A stretch of DNA of 64,000 nt from Vagococcus fluvialis (GTDB lineage: Bacteria > Bacillota > Bacilli > Lactobacillales > Vagococcaceae): positions 33,897-97,896 of the forward strand of contig NZ_QPJV01000009.1 in assembly GCF_003337315.1 (NCBI RefSeq), written 5' to 3'. Numbering within the stretch: position 1 is the first letter of the stretch; each line of letters starts with the position of its first letter. Under the pieces are notes generated by a model, which had not been told where the DNA came from, searched no databases, and saw only the letters and a program-made list of their open reading frames with translations. Position numbers and translations under genes: made by a program. This document shows, in pieces, positions 26,537-34,898 of the stretch.

Positions 26537-26932
26537 ATGGAGCAAACTTTAGTTATAATTAAACCAGATGGTGTTCAAAAAAGGCTAGTAGGTGAGATTA
26601 TCTCTCGCTTTGAAAAAAGAGGTTTTACTATCAAAAATATGAAAATGGAACAACTAAAAGAAGACGTAGTAAAAGAGCATTATGCTCATTTAAAAAGTGA
26701 ACCATTTTTTATGAATGTTGTTAAGTTTATGACATCTGGTCCAGTTGTTTGTCTTATATTAGAATCTCCTTTGGCTGTTCAATCAGTTAGGCAGATGGTA
26801 GGAGCAACTAATCCTCAAGAAGCATTACCTGGAACTATTAGAAGTGATTTTGGTTTTATCTCAAGTTCTAATATTATTCATGCATCTGATTCCATTGAAG
26901 CGGCAGAAATTGAAATTAAACGATTCTTTTAA
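26537..26932 (+). CDS. ndk: Nucleoside diphosphate kinase
   Basis: Balances nucleoside triphosphate pools by ping-pong phosphate transfer. Catalytic His115 lies in NIIHASDS; the N-terminal TLVIIKPDGVQ and GATNPQEALPGTIRSDFG (nucleotide-binding loop) are standard. The 131-residue length is slightly short of the common 135-150 but complete. It has its own promoter and terminator, so it is monocistronic. Confidence 0.95.
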   Translation: MEQTLVIIKPDGVQKRLVGEIISRFEKRGFTIKNMKMEQLKEDVVKEHYAHLKSEPFFMNVVKFMTSGPVVCLILESPLAVQSVRQMVGATNPQEALPGTIRSDFGFISSSNIIHASDSIEAAEIEIKRFF

Positions 26933-26933
26933 G

Positions 26934-26973
26934 AGGAGGTTGTGACGAAAGTAGTCACAATCTCCTTTTTTTT
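26934..26973 (+). terminator. Terminator of ndk
   Basis: AGGAGGTTGTGAC pairs with GTCACAATCTCCT over a 7-nt loop with a run of eight T. Confidence 0.9.
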
Positions 26974-26982
26974 CAAATAAAC

Positions 26983-27092
26983 GGTGTAATAGAAGTAGCT
27001 TTTTCGGAAATAAGTCGAAAATTACCAAAAATTAAAAAGCAATTTTTGTAATTTCCTTCTTATTTCTTAAAGCTAAACACTTCTGTTACATC
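26983..27092 (-). repeat. Interspersed hairpin repeat, copy 1
   Basis: The reverse complement of this ~110 bp stretch aligns along its whole length with 33696-33802 (about three-quarters identical by eye). Both ends carry related inverted ends (TGTAACAGAAGTG and, on the other strand, GGTGTAATAGAAGTAG) and an internal GAAATAAG repeated in opposite orientation, so each copy can fold into one long hairpin. It has no coding capacity. It resembles RUP/MITE-type small mobile elements; no transposase partner is identified. It lies between ndk and the two-component system promoter. Confidence 0.8.
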
Positions 27093-27100
27093 CTACTTTT

Positions 27101-27121
27101 ATGAAGAAATCTTCATTTAAT
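27101..27121. promoter_or_regulatory. Palindromic site upstream of the two-component system
   Basis: ATGAAGAAATCTTCATTTAA contains ATGAAG-AAAT-CTTCAT and ends at 27121; the 21 bp recur with one change at 29215-29235, just before the PepSY lipoprotein gene. It lies about 22 bp upstream of the -35. It is the best candidate for the binding site of the response regulator encoded next to it. Confidence 0.6.
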
Positions 27122-27142
27122 TTTATACCTATTTAATAGTTC

Positions 27143-27170
27143 TTTGTAGGAGTTTTTAGTAAACTATAGC
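27143..27170 (+). promoter_or_regulatory. Two-component operon promoter
   Basis: TTTGTA (27143-27148), 16-bp spacer, TATAGC (27165-27170), followed by AAAGGAGGG and the ATG at 27195. Confidence 0.55.
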
Positions 27171-27194
27171 TATAGAGATAAAAGGAGGGTTAAA

Positions 27195-27893
27195 ATGAAA
27201 CAAACCAATATTCTTTTAGTTGAAGATGAAGAAAGTTTAGCAAGTTTCATTCAAACCGAGTTAGAATTTGAAGGATATAAAGTTATTTGGGCTAAAAATG
27301 GTGAGGAAGCTTTAACTTTTTTTGAAACACATCAATCCGAGATAACTTTAATTTTACTAGATTGGATGTTGCCGATTTATGATGGGATAACAGTAGCACG
27401 TCGAATTCGTAAAAAAAGTGATGTACCAATTATCATGATGACAGCAAGAAATCAAACGACAGATATTGTCATTGGTTTAGATACAGGACTAGATGATTAC
27501 TTAACTAAACCCTTTGAAATTGAAGAGCTATTTGCACGTATTCGTGTTATTGAAAGACGATTGTTAAAAGAAACTAAGGTAAGTGATACCCTTGAATTTA
27601 AAGGTATTAGTATTAATATCTCTAAACATTTGGTAACAATAAATAATGAAACGATTGAACTAACACCAAAGGAATTTGGCATTTTATATTTACTGATGAA
27701 AGAACCCAATGTTGTTAAAACTAGAGATGAGTTACTTAATGAAGTTTGGGGCTATGATTATTTTGGTCAGACTAATGTTGTTGATGTTTATATTAGAACC
27801 TTAAGAAATAAATTAGGACCAAAAAGTTTTGGAAAGATGATTCAAACGATTAGAGGTGTAGGTTATGTTCTTAGAGAAGATGAGAAAAAATAA
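27195..27893 (+). CDS. OmpR-family response regulator
   Basis: 232-residue regulator. Receiver domain (1-120): acidic pocket VEDEE, phosphoacceptor Asp56 in LLDWMLP, Thr in MMTA and Lys in LTKPF. C-terminal winged helix (about 135-230) with IELTPKEFGILYLLM and the recognition region NVVDVYIRTLRNKLG. It overlaps the histidine kinase gene by 29 bp. The palindrome ATGAAG-N4-CTTCAT upstream of its own promoter and of the downstream lipoprotein gene suggests autoregulation and control of that gene. Confidence 0.93.
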   Translation: MKQTNILLVEDEESLASFIQTELEFEGYKVIWAKNGEEALTFFETHQSEITLILLDWMLPIYDGITVARRIRKKSDVPIIMMTARNQTTDIVIGLDTGLDDYLTKPFEIEELFARIRVIERRLLKETKVSDTLEFKGISINISKHLVTINNETIELTPKEFGILYLLMKEPNVVKTRDELLNEVWGYDYFGQTNVVDVYIRTLRNKLGPKSFGKMIQTIRGVGYVLREDEKK

Positions 27894-29214
27894 AGATACT
27901 GCCCAGTATCAATTAACTAAAAAATTTATCAGCATCTTTTTAGTAGTTTTAGTTATGATGAACCTACTGTATTTATTTGCCTCAGGGAAATTTGTTTTTG
28001 AATTTGTTAAAAATAAATCGGAATCAACAATGAATACTCTTGTTTTTGAAGAAAATGAAAAAATAAATTGGTCTAAAGAAGTGGATCGAGTTATTTCTGA
28101 AAAAGATGGCGATGGGATGATTGTAGTCGATAATTCAGGCAATGAGTTTTTCTCTGTTAAAGCAGAAGCGCTTTTCAATGAGTTATATCAAGGTAAATCC
28201 TTACCATTTGTTAAACCGATTATTTTTAGTGAGGAAGGTATTTATTATGTTAATAGCAAAGATTACGGTGATTTTACTGTTACTCTAGCAACTAATAGTG
28301 AGATGGCAGTTGACTTAGTAGTAGGAATGTTAAGGATAAATATTATTCTAAATTTACTAGCAATTGTTATTGGAAGTTTTGTTATTTATAGAAGTACAAA
28401 ACACTGGAGTCGGAATCTTAAAAACATGTCAAAAGAAATTAGAGAGCTTGATTTAAGTCAACAGTCTCAAATAAAAGTACCTAATAATCCTTTAGAAATC
28501 AAAGAAGTGGCACTGGCTTTTAATCAGCTTTTGATAAAACAGGAAGAAGCAATAGAAAGAGAAAAGAAATTTATCACAAATGCTTCTCATGATTTAAAAA
28601 CACCGATTGCAGCAATTAGAGGCCATGTTAAGTTGATTCAAAGAAGAGGAGAAAGTCATCCAGAAATTATACCTAAGTCCTTATCTTTTATTGACACAGA
28701 ATCAGAGCGCCTGGAAAAATTAAGTCATCAGTTATTGATTTTAAATGAAGATCGAAATGAGTTTCTTAAAGAGAACATAAACTTTTCTGAAATGGTAGAG
28801 GCTGAATTAAATAGAAATAAGTTACTTTTCCCTAGAAAATATACATCAACTATTGAAAAAAATATCGTAATACAAGCAGTGAGAGGTGACTTAGTACAGA
28901 TTGTTCAAAATTTAATTGGCAATGCTATTAAATATTCTACTGAAAATGAAGGTATTGATGTTCAGCTAAAAATAGATCAACCAAAGATTATTTTTTCAGT
29001 TTCCGATAACGGGATTGGAATAGATGAAAAGCATAAAAACAAAATATTTGAGCGTTTTTTTAGAGTAGATGATTCTAGAACAAGCAATATTGAGGGCTCT
29101 GGAATAGGGCTATCTATTGTTAAAGAGATTGTGGAAAAATATCAAGGAAAAATTATAGTTAAAGATAACAAACCAAAAGGCACAATTTTTATTGTAGAAA
29201 TCCCTAAAAATTAA
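27865..29214 (+). CDS. Sensor histidine kinase
   Basis: 449-residue membrane kinase. Two membrane segments (about 20-45 and 150-172) flank a small extracellular domain of ~105 residues; then a HAMP-like linker, the phosphoacceptor His242 in NASHDLKTPIAAI, and the ATPase domain with N box QNLIGNAIKYS, G1 DNGIGI and G2 GSGIGLSIV. The ATG at 27865 has GAGGTG upstream and lies inside the response regulator gene. The signal sensed is unknown. The likely target, a PepSY lipoprotein, follows directly. Confidence 0.92.
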   Translation: MFLEKMRKNKDTAQYQLTKKFISIFLVVLVMMNLLYLFASGKFVFEFVKNKSESTMNTLVFEENEKINWSKEVDRVISEKDGDGMIVVDNSGNEFFSVKAEALFNELYQGKSLPFVKPIIFSEEGIYYVNSKDYGDFTVTLATNSEMAVDLVVGMLRINIILNLLAIVIGSFVIYRSTKHWSRNLKNMSKEIRELDLSQQSQIKVPNNPLEIKEVALAFNQLLIKQEEAIEREKKFITNASHDLKTPIAAIRGHVKLIQRRGESHPEIIPKSLSFIDTESERLEKLSHQLLILNEDRNEFLKENINFSEMVEAELNRNKLLFPRKYTSTIEKNIVIQAVRGDLVQIVQNLIGNAIKYSTENEGIDVQLKIDQPKIIFSVSDNGIGIDEKHKNKIFERFFRVDDSRTSNIEGSGIGLSIVKEIVEKYQGKIIVKDNKPKGTIFIVEIPKN

Positions 29215-29235
29215 ATGAAGAAATCTTCATCTAAT
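29215..29235. promoter_or_regulatory. Second copy of the two-component palindrome
   Basis: ATGAAGAAATCTTCATCTAA begins right after the kinase stop codon and ends at 29235; it matches 27101-27121 at 20 of 21 positions. It lies 84 bp before the lipoprotein ATG. No good -35 is seen in between, which fits an activator-dependent promoter. Confidence 0.6.
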
Positions 29236-29318
29236 CTTTTTTTAAAAGGAGAGTTAATTAGTGAGGTTCTTGATAAGATAAGTATATAAGATAAAAAACA
29301 TAAGGGAGCGACAAAAAA

Positions 29319-29936
29319 ATGAAAAAAACATTATTAATTAGCATGAGTGGATTATTACTAAGTGTGATGGTAGGCTGTACTCAAAAAGCAATTGAAAAGC
29401 CTGTGACAGAAGAAACAAAAGTTACAGCAACCTCAGAACAAACAGATGCTACATCTGGAGCAACAATTAAAGAAGGCTCATATGATATGACTAAAGTAGT
29501 CCCAGTCACAGAGATAATTGAAGTTTATAAAAAAGAAGCTCCAGACTCAGATATTACATCAATTGATTTAGATTACTCAAGAGCTGGTTTGAGATACAAA
29601 GTTGAAGGCGTCGATAATGAAACTGAATACGAAATCAAAATAAACGCTGAAACAAAACAAGTTGAAAAAACAAAACAAGAAAAACTAGATCGAGAAGATC
29701 GTGATGGTATTAAAAGAGAAAAAGAAAAACTAGATTTAAATAATATTTTATCCATTGAAAAAGTAACTGAACTAGCAGAAACAGAAGCAAAATCAGGAAA
29801 AGCTGTTGAATGGAATTTAGATAGAACTTTAAATGTTACCTATTGGGAAGTAAAAGTGAAAGATGGCAATAAAGAAACAGAAATCAAGTTAGATGCTAAA
29901 TCAGGTGAAGTTTTAGAAGTAGAAATAGATGATTAG
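29319..29936 (+). CDS. PepSY-domain lipoprotein with a flavinylation-like motif
   Basis: 205-residue lipoprotein: signal peptide with lipobox MVGC (Cys20), a Thr/Glu-rich linker, then two PepSY-type repeats (about 60-115 and 135-205, the second ending EIKLDAKSGEVLEVEI). In the linker, DATSGAT (residues 43-49) fits the D-x-x-S/T-G-A-T/S pattern to which ApbE attaches FMN. Control by the adjacent two-component system is suggested by the shared palindrome. PepSY lipoproteins beside such systems may inhibit proteases or sense envelope state; a redox role is possible if the motif is modified. The nearby ApbE has no signal peptide, so modification outside the cell would need another ApbE. Confidence 0.82.
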   Translation: MKKTLLISMSGLLLSVMVGCTQKAIEKPVTEETKVTATSEQTDATSGATIKEGSYDMTKVVPVTEIIEVYKKEAPDSDITSIDLDYSRAGLRYKVEGVDNETEYEIKINAETKQVEKTKQEKLDREDRDGIKREKEKLDLNNILSIEKVTELAETEAKSGKAVEWNLDRTLNVTYWEVKVKDGNKETEIKLDAKSGEVLEVEIDD

Positions 29937-29937
29937 T

Positions 29938-29976
29938 AAAAAGAGTTAACAAGTAAAAACTTGTTAACTCTTTTAT
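29938..29976 (+). terminator. Terminator of PepSY lipoprotein gene
   Basis: AAAAGAGTTAACAAG pairs with CTTGTTAACTCTTTT over a short A-rich loop. Confidence 0.88.
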
Positions 29977-30010
29977 GTATTTTAAATATATAAAATTTTA
30001 TATAAACGAG

Positions 30011-30062
30011 TTGACTAAAAATATAAGAAGAGTTATGATGAGTTTATCAAATATGTGATAAA
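30011..30062 (+). promoter_or_regulatory. Promoter and operator of the XRE-apbE operon
   Basis: TTGACT (30011-30016), 17-bp spacer, TATGAT (30034-30039). The palindrome TTTATCA-N6-TGATAAA (30043-30062) covers the expected start of transcription, suggesting repression by the first gene product. Confidence 0.7.
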
Positions 30063-30083
30063 TAACACAAAAGAGGTGATAAA

Positions 30084-30953
30084 ATGAATGTAGATGTTTT
30101 TATTGAAGCAAGAAAACGTAAAGGATATTCTCAAAGCGAATTAGCTGAAGGAATTTGTACACAAGTTACGTTAAGTCGATTTGAAAATAACGGACAAGCT
30201 CCCAGTTTGAAAATTCTTATCAAATTATGCCAACGACTTGAATTACCAATTGGGGAAATTTTTCCTAAAATAGGTATTAAAAATTCTGAGATAATTGAAA
30301 AAATGAATGAAGTTGAGTTTTACTTTATAACAAGTGAGTATAAAAAAGCTCAAGAACTTCTAAATGAAATTAAAATTGATGAAGAAGAAAACTCTGAAAT
30401 AAACTTAAGATACTTGTATTTAAAAGGATTTTTAATGATTTTCAAAAAGAAACCAATTACAGATATTTTGTTTACTTTTGACAAGATTATCTTATCTGAA
30501 ACATTAGCTGAAAATAATATTTATAGTCTATTAGCTTATACTGGAGTTGGTATGGCTTACCATCAAGTAGAAGATTACGAAAAGTCTGAATACTATTTCG
30601 ATAAAGTGATTGAAAAAATTTATTCTTACCCAATAAAAGAAATAGAAGATACTTGGAGAGTGCTGAATATTTTATTCCACAGCAGTGTTTTTTATGCAGA
30701 TATAAATGAATTAGCTTCGAGTAACGCTTTATTAGAATATGCTATTTCTATATGCTCAGAAAATCACGTAACATACTATTTAGCAAGAGCTGCCTTTCAA
30801 TTAACCTTAAATAGCATAGCTGAAAAAAGAGAAAAACTGATAACTTTAGAGTTACTTTATGATGCAAGAGCGTATGCAAAAATTAATAAAAATAAGGTAC
30901 TACTTCAAAAAATAGAAACTTTAGAACAAGAGTTAAAGAGTGGTGAGAATTAA
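30084..30953 (+). CDS. XRE-family regulator with TPR-like C-terminal domain
   Basis: 289-residue regulator: N-terminal HTH (ARKRKGYSQSELAEGICTQ, about 9-28, then LSRFENNGQAPSLKILIKLC) and a helical-repeat domain (about 75-285, for example DYEKSEYYFDKVIEKI). Size and layout match the RNPP group (PlcR/PrgX/Rgg-like), whose members often bind short peptides, but no peptide gene is seen beside it. Its stop codon overlaps the apbE start (TAATG), so it is cotranscribed with the flavin genes and probably controls them through the palindrome at 30043-30062. Confidence 0.85.
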   Translation: MNVDVFIEARKRKGYSQSELAEGICTQVTLSRFENNGQAPSLKILIKLCQRLELPIGEIFPKIGIKNSEIIEKMNEVEFYFITSEYKKAQELLNEIKIDEEENSEINLRYLYLKGFLMIFKKKPITDILFTFDKIILSETLAENNIYSLLAYTGVGMAYHQVEDYEKSEYYFDKVIEKIYSYPIKEIEDTWRVLNILFHSSVFYADINELASSNALLEYAISICSENHVTYYLARAAFQLTLNSIAEKREKLITLELLYDARAYAKINKNKVLLQKIETLEQELKSGEN

Positions 30954-31870
30954 TGTGGCAAAGTAAGCAAGTACACATGATGGGAACAATTATTGACTTA
31001 ACAATTAATCACCCCAAAGCTGAACAAATCTTAGAAGAAAGTATCAAGTCTCTTAAGATTTATGAAAAAAGATTTAGTGCTAATGATGAAAATTCAGAAT
31101 TAATGATATTAAATCATCAAGCAGGAAAAGAAGAAATCCCAGTTCACCCTGATTTATTTAACTTAATCCAAATTGGAAAAGAACATAGTGTTGTTGAAGA
31201 TAGCTACTTAAATATAGCGATTGGGCCTTTGATAAAGGCTTGGAAAATTGGATTTTCAGATGCAAGAATTCCTAATCCAAAAGAGATTGAAAGTTTGCTA
31301 AAACTAATTGATGCTGATCAAATTCAATTAGATGAGGTGAACCAAACTGTTAAATTAGCTAAGAATATGGAACTTGATCTTGGCTCACTAGCTAAAGGTT
31401 TTATTGCAGATTTAATAATAACTGAATTAAAGAGTAAGGGAGCCACTAGTGGACTAATTAATCTTGGCGGTAATATAGTCACTTTTGGAACACCGAAAAA
31501 CCCAAATAGAGAGAAGTGGCACATTGCTCTAAGAAATCCAGAAGGTACTAGGGATGATTTTAAACTAATACTAAAAGTTCAAGATAAATCTGTCGTTACC
31601 TCAGGAATATATGAGCGTGTCTTGAAAAAAGATGGAGAAAAATTTCATCATATTTTTGATTCTAAAACAGGCTATCCATTAAAGACAGACATTTTGAGTT
31701 TAACGATTATTTCTGAAAAATCTATTGATGGAGAAATTTGGACCACAAGATTATATGGTAAGGAAGCCACAAGAATTATAGCAGAAGTTAACGAATTAAA
31801 AACAATCGAAGCGATTGTAGTGACAAAGAATCAAATTTTTTATTCTGATAGCATAAAAGAATTTTTATAA
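30953..31870 (+). CDS. apbE: FAD:protein FMN transferase ApbE (no signal peptide)
   Basis: Transfers FMN from FAD to a Ser/Thr of target proteins. Family features: the N-terminal MMGTIIDLTI, DLGSLAKGFIAD, NLGGNI, SGIYER, HIFDSKTGYP and the C-terminal IDGEIWTTRLYG, which replaces the common ADALSTALF-type metal motif. It is 305 residues and begins with no signal peptide or lipobox, so it should work in the cytosol. The start overlaps the regulator stop. Its two downstream neighbours are flavin reductases, and the second ends in two motifs that fit ApbE targets. Confidence 0.9.
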   Translation: MWQSKQVHMMGTIIDLTINHPKAEQILEESIKSLKIYEKRFSANDENSELMILNHQAGKEEIPVHPDLFNLIQIGKEHSVVEDSYLNIAIGPLIKAWKIGFSDARIPNPKEIESLLKLIDADQIQLDEVNQTVKLAKNMELDLGSLAKGFIADLIITELKSKGATSGLINLGGNIVTFGTPKNPNREKWHIALRNPEGTRDDFKLILKVQDKSVVTSGIYERVLKKDGEKFHHIFDSKTGYPLKTDILSLTIISEKSIDGEIWTTRLYGKEATRIIAEVNELKTIEAIVVTKNQIFYSDSIKEFL

Positions 31871-31885
31871 GAAAGAGGAATTTAA

Positions 31886-32494
31886 ATGAAAAAATTAATT
31901 GGTATGGTAGGAACTAACTCAGATTTTTCGACAAATAGAAACTTGTTGTTATTTATGAAAAAACATTTTAAAGAACAAGCAGAGATTGAAGTTGTGGAAA
32001 TCAAAGAAATTCCTTTATTTAATAAACCAGAGAGCAAAGAGTTACCAAGTAGTGTTTTAGAAATTGCTGAAAAAATTAATGCAGCAGATGGAGTGATTAT
32101 TAGTACACCTGAATATGATCACGCTGTTCCGGCTTCCTTAATGAATGCACTTAATTGGCTATCTTATCATATTTATCCATTTCTAGATAAACCAGTTATG
32201 ATAACAGGTGCGTCTTATGGAACACTAGGCTCATCTCGCGCACAACAACATTTAAGACAAATGTTAGATTCGCCAGAATTAAAAGCTAGAATTATGCCAA
32301 GTTCAGAATTTTTATTAAGCCATTCTTTACAAGCATTTAATGAAGATGGAAGTTTAAAAGATGAGGAACAAATTGAGAAACTAGAAGGTCTATTTAAAGA
32401 TTTTATGATTTTTGTTGATGTGATGAAGCAGTTAGGAAATGCTCATGAGGCCAATAAAAAAGAAGCAGAAAATTTTTCTTGGGAAACATTATAG
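31886..32494 (+). CDS. NAD(P)H-dependent FMN reductase
   Basis: 202-residue flavodoxin-fold oxidoreductase of the FMN_red family: [16 protein letters not shown] binds the FMN phosphate, [19 protein letters not shown] is the family hallmark near residue 75, and [15 protein letters not shown] follows. It lies 15 bp after apbE with GAAAGAGGA upstream. Its sequence is clearly paralogous to the N-terminal half of the next gene product. A partner role in supplying or using reduced flavin is inferred. It lacks the C-terminal extension of its paralog. Confidence 0.9.
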   Translation: MKKLIGMVGTNSDFSTNRNLLLFMKKHFKEQAEIEVVEIKEIPLFNKPESKELPSSVLEIAEKINAADGVIISTPEYDHAVPASLMNALNWLSYHIYPFLDKPVMITGASYGTLGSSRAQQHLRQMLDSPELKARIMPSSEFLLSHSLQAFNEDGSLKDEEQIEKLEGLFKDFMIFVDVMKQLGNAHEANKKEAENFSWETL

Positions 32495-32507
32495 AGGAGG
32501 AATAAAA

Positions 32508-33695
32508 ATGAAATTAGTTGGAATAGTTGGATCAAACGCAGACATATCATATAATCGTACTCTATTAAATTATATGGCAAAAGAATTTAAATCATTAGTT
32601 GAAATTGAAGTGTTAGAAATTAAAGATATTCCATTGTTTAATCAAAGTGACGATCAAACAATGAGTGAACCTATTCAAAAATTAAGTAAAAAAATCGAAG
32701 CAGCAGATGGTGTGATTATAGCAACACCGGAACACAATAGAAGTATTCCAGCAGCGTTAAAAAGTGTTTTAGAGTGGTTATCATTTAAGATTCACCCATT
32801 AGAAGATAAACCTGTGATGATTGTAGGGGCTTCTTATTATGATCAAGGTTCATCTCGTGCTCAATTAGATTTAAGACAAATACTAGATGCGCCAGGAGTT
32901 AATGCAATGGTACTTCCTGGGAATGAATTCTTACTTGGGAAAGTCAAAGAAGCTTTTGATTCATCAGGTAACTTAAAAGATATTAAAACTAAAGAATTTT
33001 TAGAAAAAACACTGAAAAAATTTATTCAATTTGTTTCTCTTGTGACAAAATTAGAGGAGAAAGAAAAAGTAGAGTTACCTAAAGAAGATTTACATGCAAC
33101 AGGAAAAATCAAAACAACGATTGAAGACGTTGCAATGGATGCTGATGATTGGGTAGAACAAGCTAGTAAAAAAGTCGATGCTATTGAAGGAGATACGTAC
33201 GTTAAGTTAAATAGAGGGATTTTAACAGTCAATCAGCTAAATTATTTCTTATCTTCTATGCCAATGGAATTAACTTATGCAGATGATAACAATCAGTTTT
33301 TATATTATAACCATGTATCAGAAGCAGGAGATATGCTAGCCTCAAGAACACCAGCTCAAGTTGGTAATCCATTAGCAAACTGCCATCCAGAAGCCGCTTT
33401 AAAAGGTGTTGAATGGGTCGTTCAACAGCTACGTTCAGGCCAAACAGATTGTGTCAGAGTTAATGTGCCTACTCATGGACCTGATAAATATGTGGTTCAT
33501 AATTACCAAGCAATTCATGATGATGAAGGAAATTACGCTGGAATTAATGAATACATATTAGATTTCAAACCAATTATTGATTGGTACTTAAAACAAACAG
33601 GACAAACATTGGTTGGAGATGTTGATGCTGTAACAAGTGCTTCAAATAAAGATGAAGAAGTAGATGCAACAACCAGTGCGTCAGTGAAGAGCTAG
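32508..33695 (+). CDS. FMN reductase-PAS fusion with tandem C-terminal flavinylation-like motifs
   Basis: 395 residues; the ATG at 32508 follows AGGAGG. Residues 1-190 are an NAD(P)H:FMN reductase domain paralogous to the previous gene ([36 protein letters not shown]). Residues ~225-365 form a PAS-type domain like that at the end of DUF438 proteins, with [11 protein letters not shown]. The last 25 residues are a charged tail with DAVTSAS (373-379) and DATTSAS (386-392), each matching the D-x-x-S/T-G/S-A-S/T ApbE target pattern. With apbE two genes upstream, covalent FMN on the tail is a strong hypothesis. The stop codon touches a hairpin repeat. Confidence 0.85.
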   Translation: MKLVGIVGSNADISYNRTLLNYMAKEFKSLVEIEVLEIKDIPLFNQSDDQTMSEPIQKLSKKIEAADGVIIATPEHNRSIPAALKSVLEWLSFKIHPLEDKPVMIVGASYYDQGSSRAQLDLRQILDAPGVNAMVLPGNEFLLGKVKEAFDSSGNLKDIKTKEFLEKTLKKFIQFVSLVTKLEEKEKVELPKEDLHATGKIKTTIEDVAMDADDWVEQASKKVDAIEGDTYVKLNRGILTVNQLNYFLSSMPMELTYADDNNQFLYYNHVSEAGDMLASRTPAQVGNPLANCHPEAALKGVEWVVQQLRSGQTDCVRVNVPTHGPDKYVVHNYQAIHDDEGNYAGINEYILDFKPIIDWYLKQTGQTLVGDVDAVTSASNKDEEVDATTSASVKS

Positions 33696-33802
33696 TGACA
33701 GAAGTGTTCAGTTTCAAGAAATAAGAAAGAAATCACGAAAATTGTTTCTCAAATATTTGTGATTTTTGGCTTATTTCCACCGAAGCTACTTCTGTGACAC
33801 CA
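33696..33802 (+). repeat. Interspersed hairpin repeat, copy 2
   Basis: Full-length match to the reverse complement of 26983-27092. The 5' part TGACAGAAGTG...GAAATAAG...AAATCAC is repeated in inverted order at the 3' end (GTGATTTTTGGCTTATTTCC...CTACTTCTGTGACACC in pieces), so ~45-bp arms can pair. It begins at the stop codon of the FMN reductase-PAS gene and lies before that gene's terminator, within the 3' untranslated region. Confidence 0.8.
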
Positions 33803-33817
33803 TTTAATCATAATTAG

Positions 33818-33854
33818 GGAAGTGTGACTTATTTTTGTCACACTTCCTTTTTTT
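33818..33854 (+). terminator. Terminator of the apbE-FMN reductase operon
   Basis: GGAAGTGTGAC pairs with GTCACACTTCC over an 8-nt loop followed by seven T. Confidence 0.9.
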
Positions 33855-33955
33855 ATTTATTTATGTCATCTTTATTAAGAATGAACACAAATAAAAAGAC
33901 ACAAGTTTGGTATAATAGTTAACATATCAATTTAAAAATAAAAGGAGTTGTCAAG

Positions 33956-34897
33956 ATGTCTGAAAATAATATAAATAAATTACCAAATTTGGTAGATGAA
34001 ATATCAAGAGTTGTATTAGGGAAAAGAGATATTATTGAACTTACAATTACAGCTATTTTAGCAGATGGTCATGTTTTATTTGAAGATGTACCTGGAGTTG
34101 GGAAGACTCTGTTAGTTAAAACAATTGCGTCAGCTTTACAAATAGATTTTAACCGGATTCAATTTACACCAGATCTGTTGCCAAGTGATATTATCGGTGT
34201 GTCCATATTTGATCAAAGAACTCATGAATTTAAATTTCATGAAGGTCCTATTTTTACAACCTTGCTTTTAATTGATGAAATTAATCGAACAACACCTAAA
34301 ACCCAAGCAGCACTATTAGAAGCTATGGCAGAAAAAAATGTGACAATTGATAATAAAACGTATGACTTGTCTTCCAATTTTACAGTTCTTGCAACACAAA
34401 ACCCTTTAGAATACGAAGGCACATATCCATTACCAGAAGCTCAATTAGACCGTTTTTTATTTAAGTTAAAAATAGGTTACCCTGAATTTTCAGATGAGTT
34501 AACTTTGATGATGGGCGAAAAAAGAGAAACTATTGATGTGAAACCGATTTTAACCGTTACAGAATTATCTGAACTTAAAAAAGAAGTAGAATTAGTTTTT
34601 CTTCATGAAAAAGTAGCAGAGTACGCACTAAACCTAGTTCATGCTTCTAGAAATCATGATGCTGTTTTACTAGGAATTAGTCCTCGTGGTAGCGAAGCTT
34701 TTGTAAAAGCAGCTAAAGCTTATGCCTTACTTAAAGTCAGACAACATGTCGTACCAAGTGATTTTCAAAAAGTTTTACCAGCTTGTTTTAGCCATAGAAT
34801 TCAACTTAAAAATAAAGATGTTCATCATAATAATCAGATGGCTGAAATTTTAGAGCAGATAATTCAGCGAGTGCCAATTCCAATTCGGAGGGATTAA
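33956..34897 (+). CDS. MoxR-family AAA+ ATPase
   Basis: 313-residue chaperone-like ATPase: Walker A PGVGKTLL, Walker B LLIDEINR, sensor 1 LATQNP and the MoxR-type YPLPEAQLDRF. It is followed 1 bp later by a DUF58 gene and then a transglutaminase-like gene, the common MoxR-DUF58-TGase set whose cellular role is not settled (cell envelope or protein complex maturation is proposed). A -10 TATAAT lies at 33911-33916 and AAAGGAG precedes the ATG. Confidence 0.92.
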   Translation: MSENNINKLPNLVDEISRVVLGKRDIIELTITAILADGHVLFEDVPGVGKTLLVKTIASALQIDFNRIQFTPDLLPSDIIGVSIFDQRTHEFKFHEGPIFTTLLLIDEINRTTPKTQAALLEAMAEKNVTIDNKTYDLSSNFTVLATQNPLEYEGTYPLPEAQLDRFLFKLKIGYPEFSDELTLMMGEKRETIDVKPILTVTELSELKKEVELVFLHEKVAEYALNLVHASRNHDAVLLGISPRGSEAFVKAAKAYALLKVRQHVVPSDFQKVLPACFSHRIQLKNKDVHHNNQMAEILEQIIQRVPIPIRRD

Positions 34898-34898
34898 T

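Noticed and set aside
29252..29282. Six-codon open frame after AAAGGAGAG
   Set aside because: Too short and without context to support a leader peptide; more likely promoter sequence.
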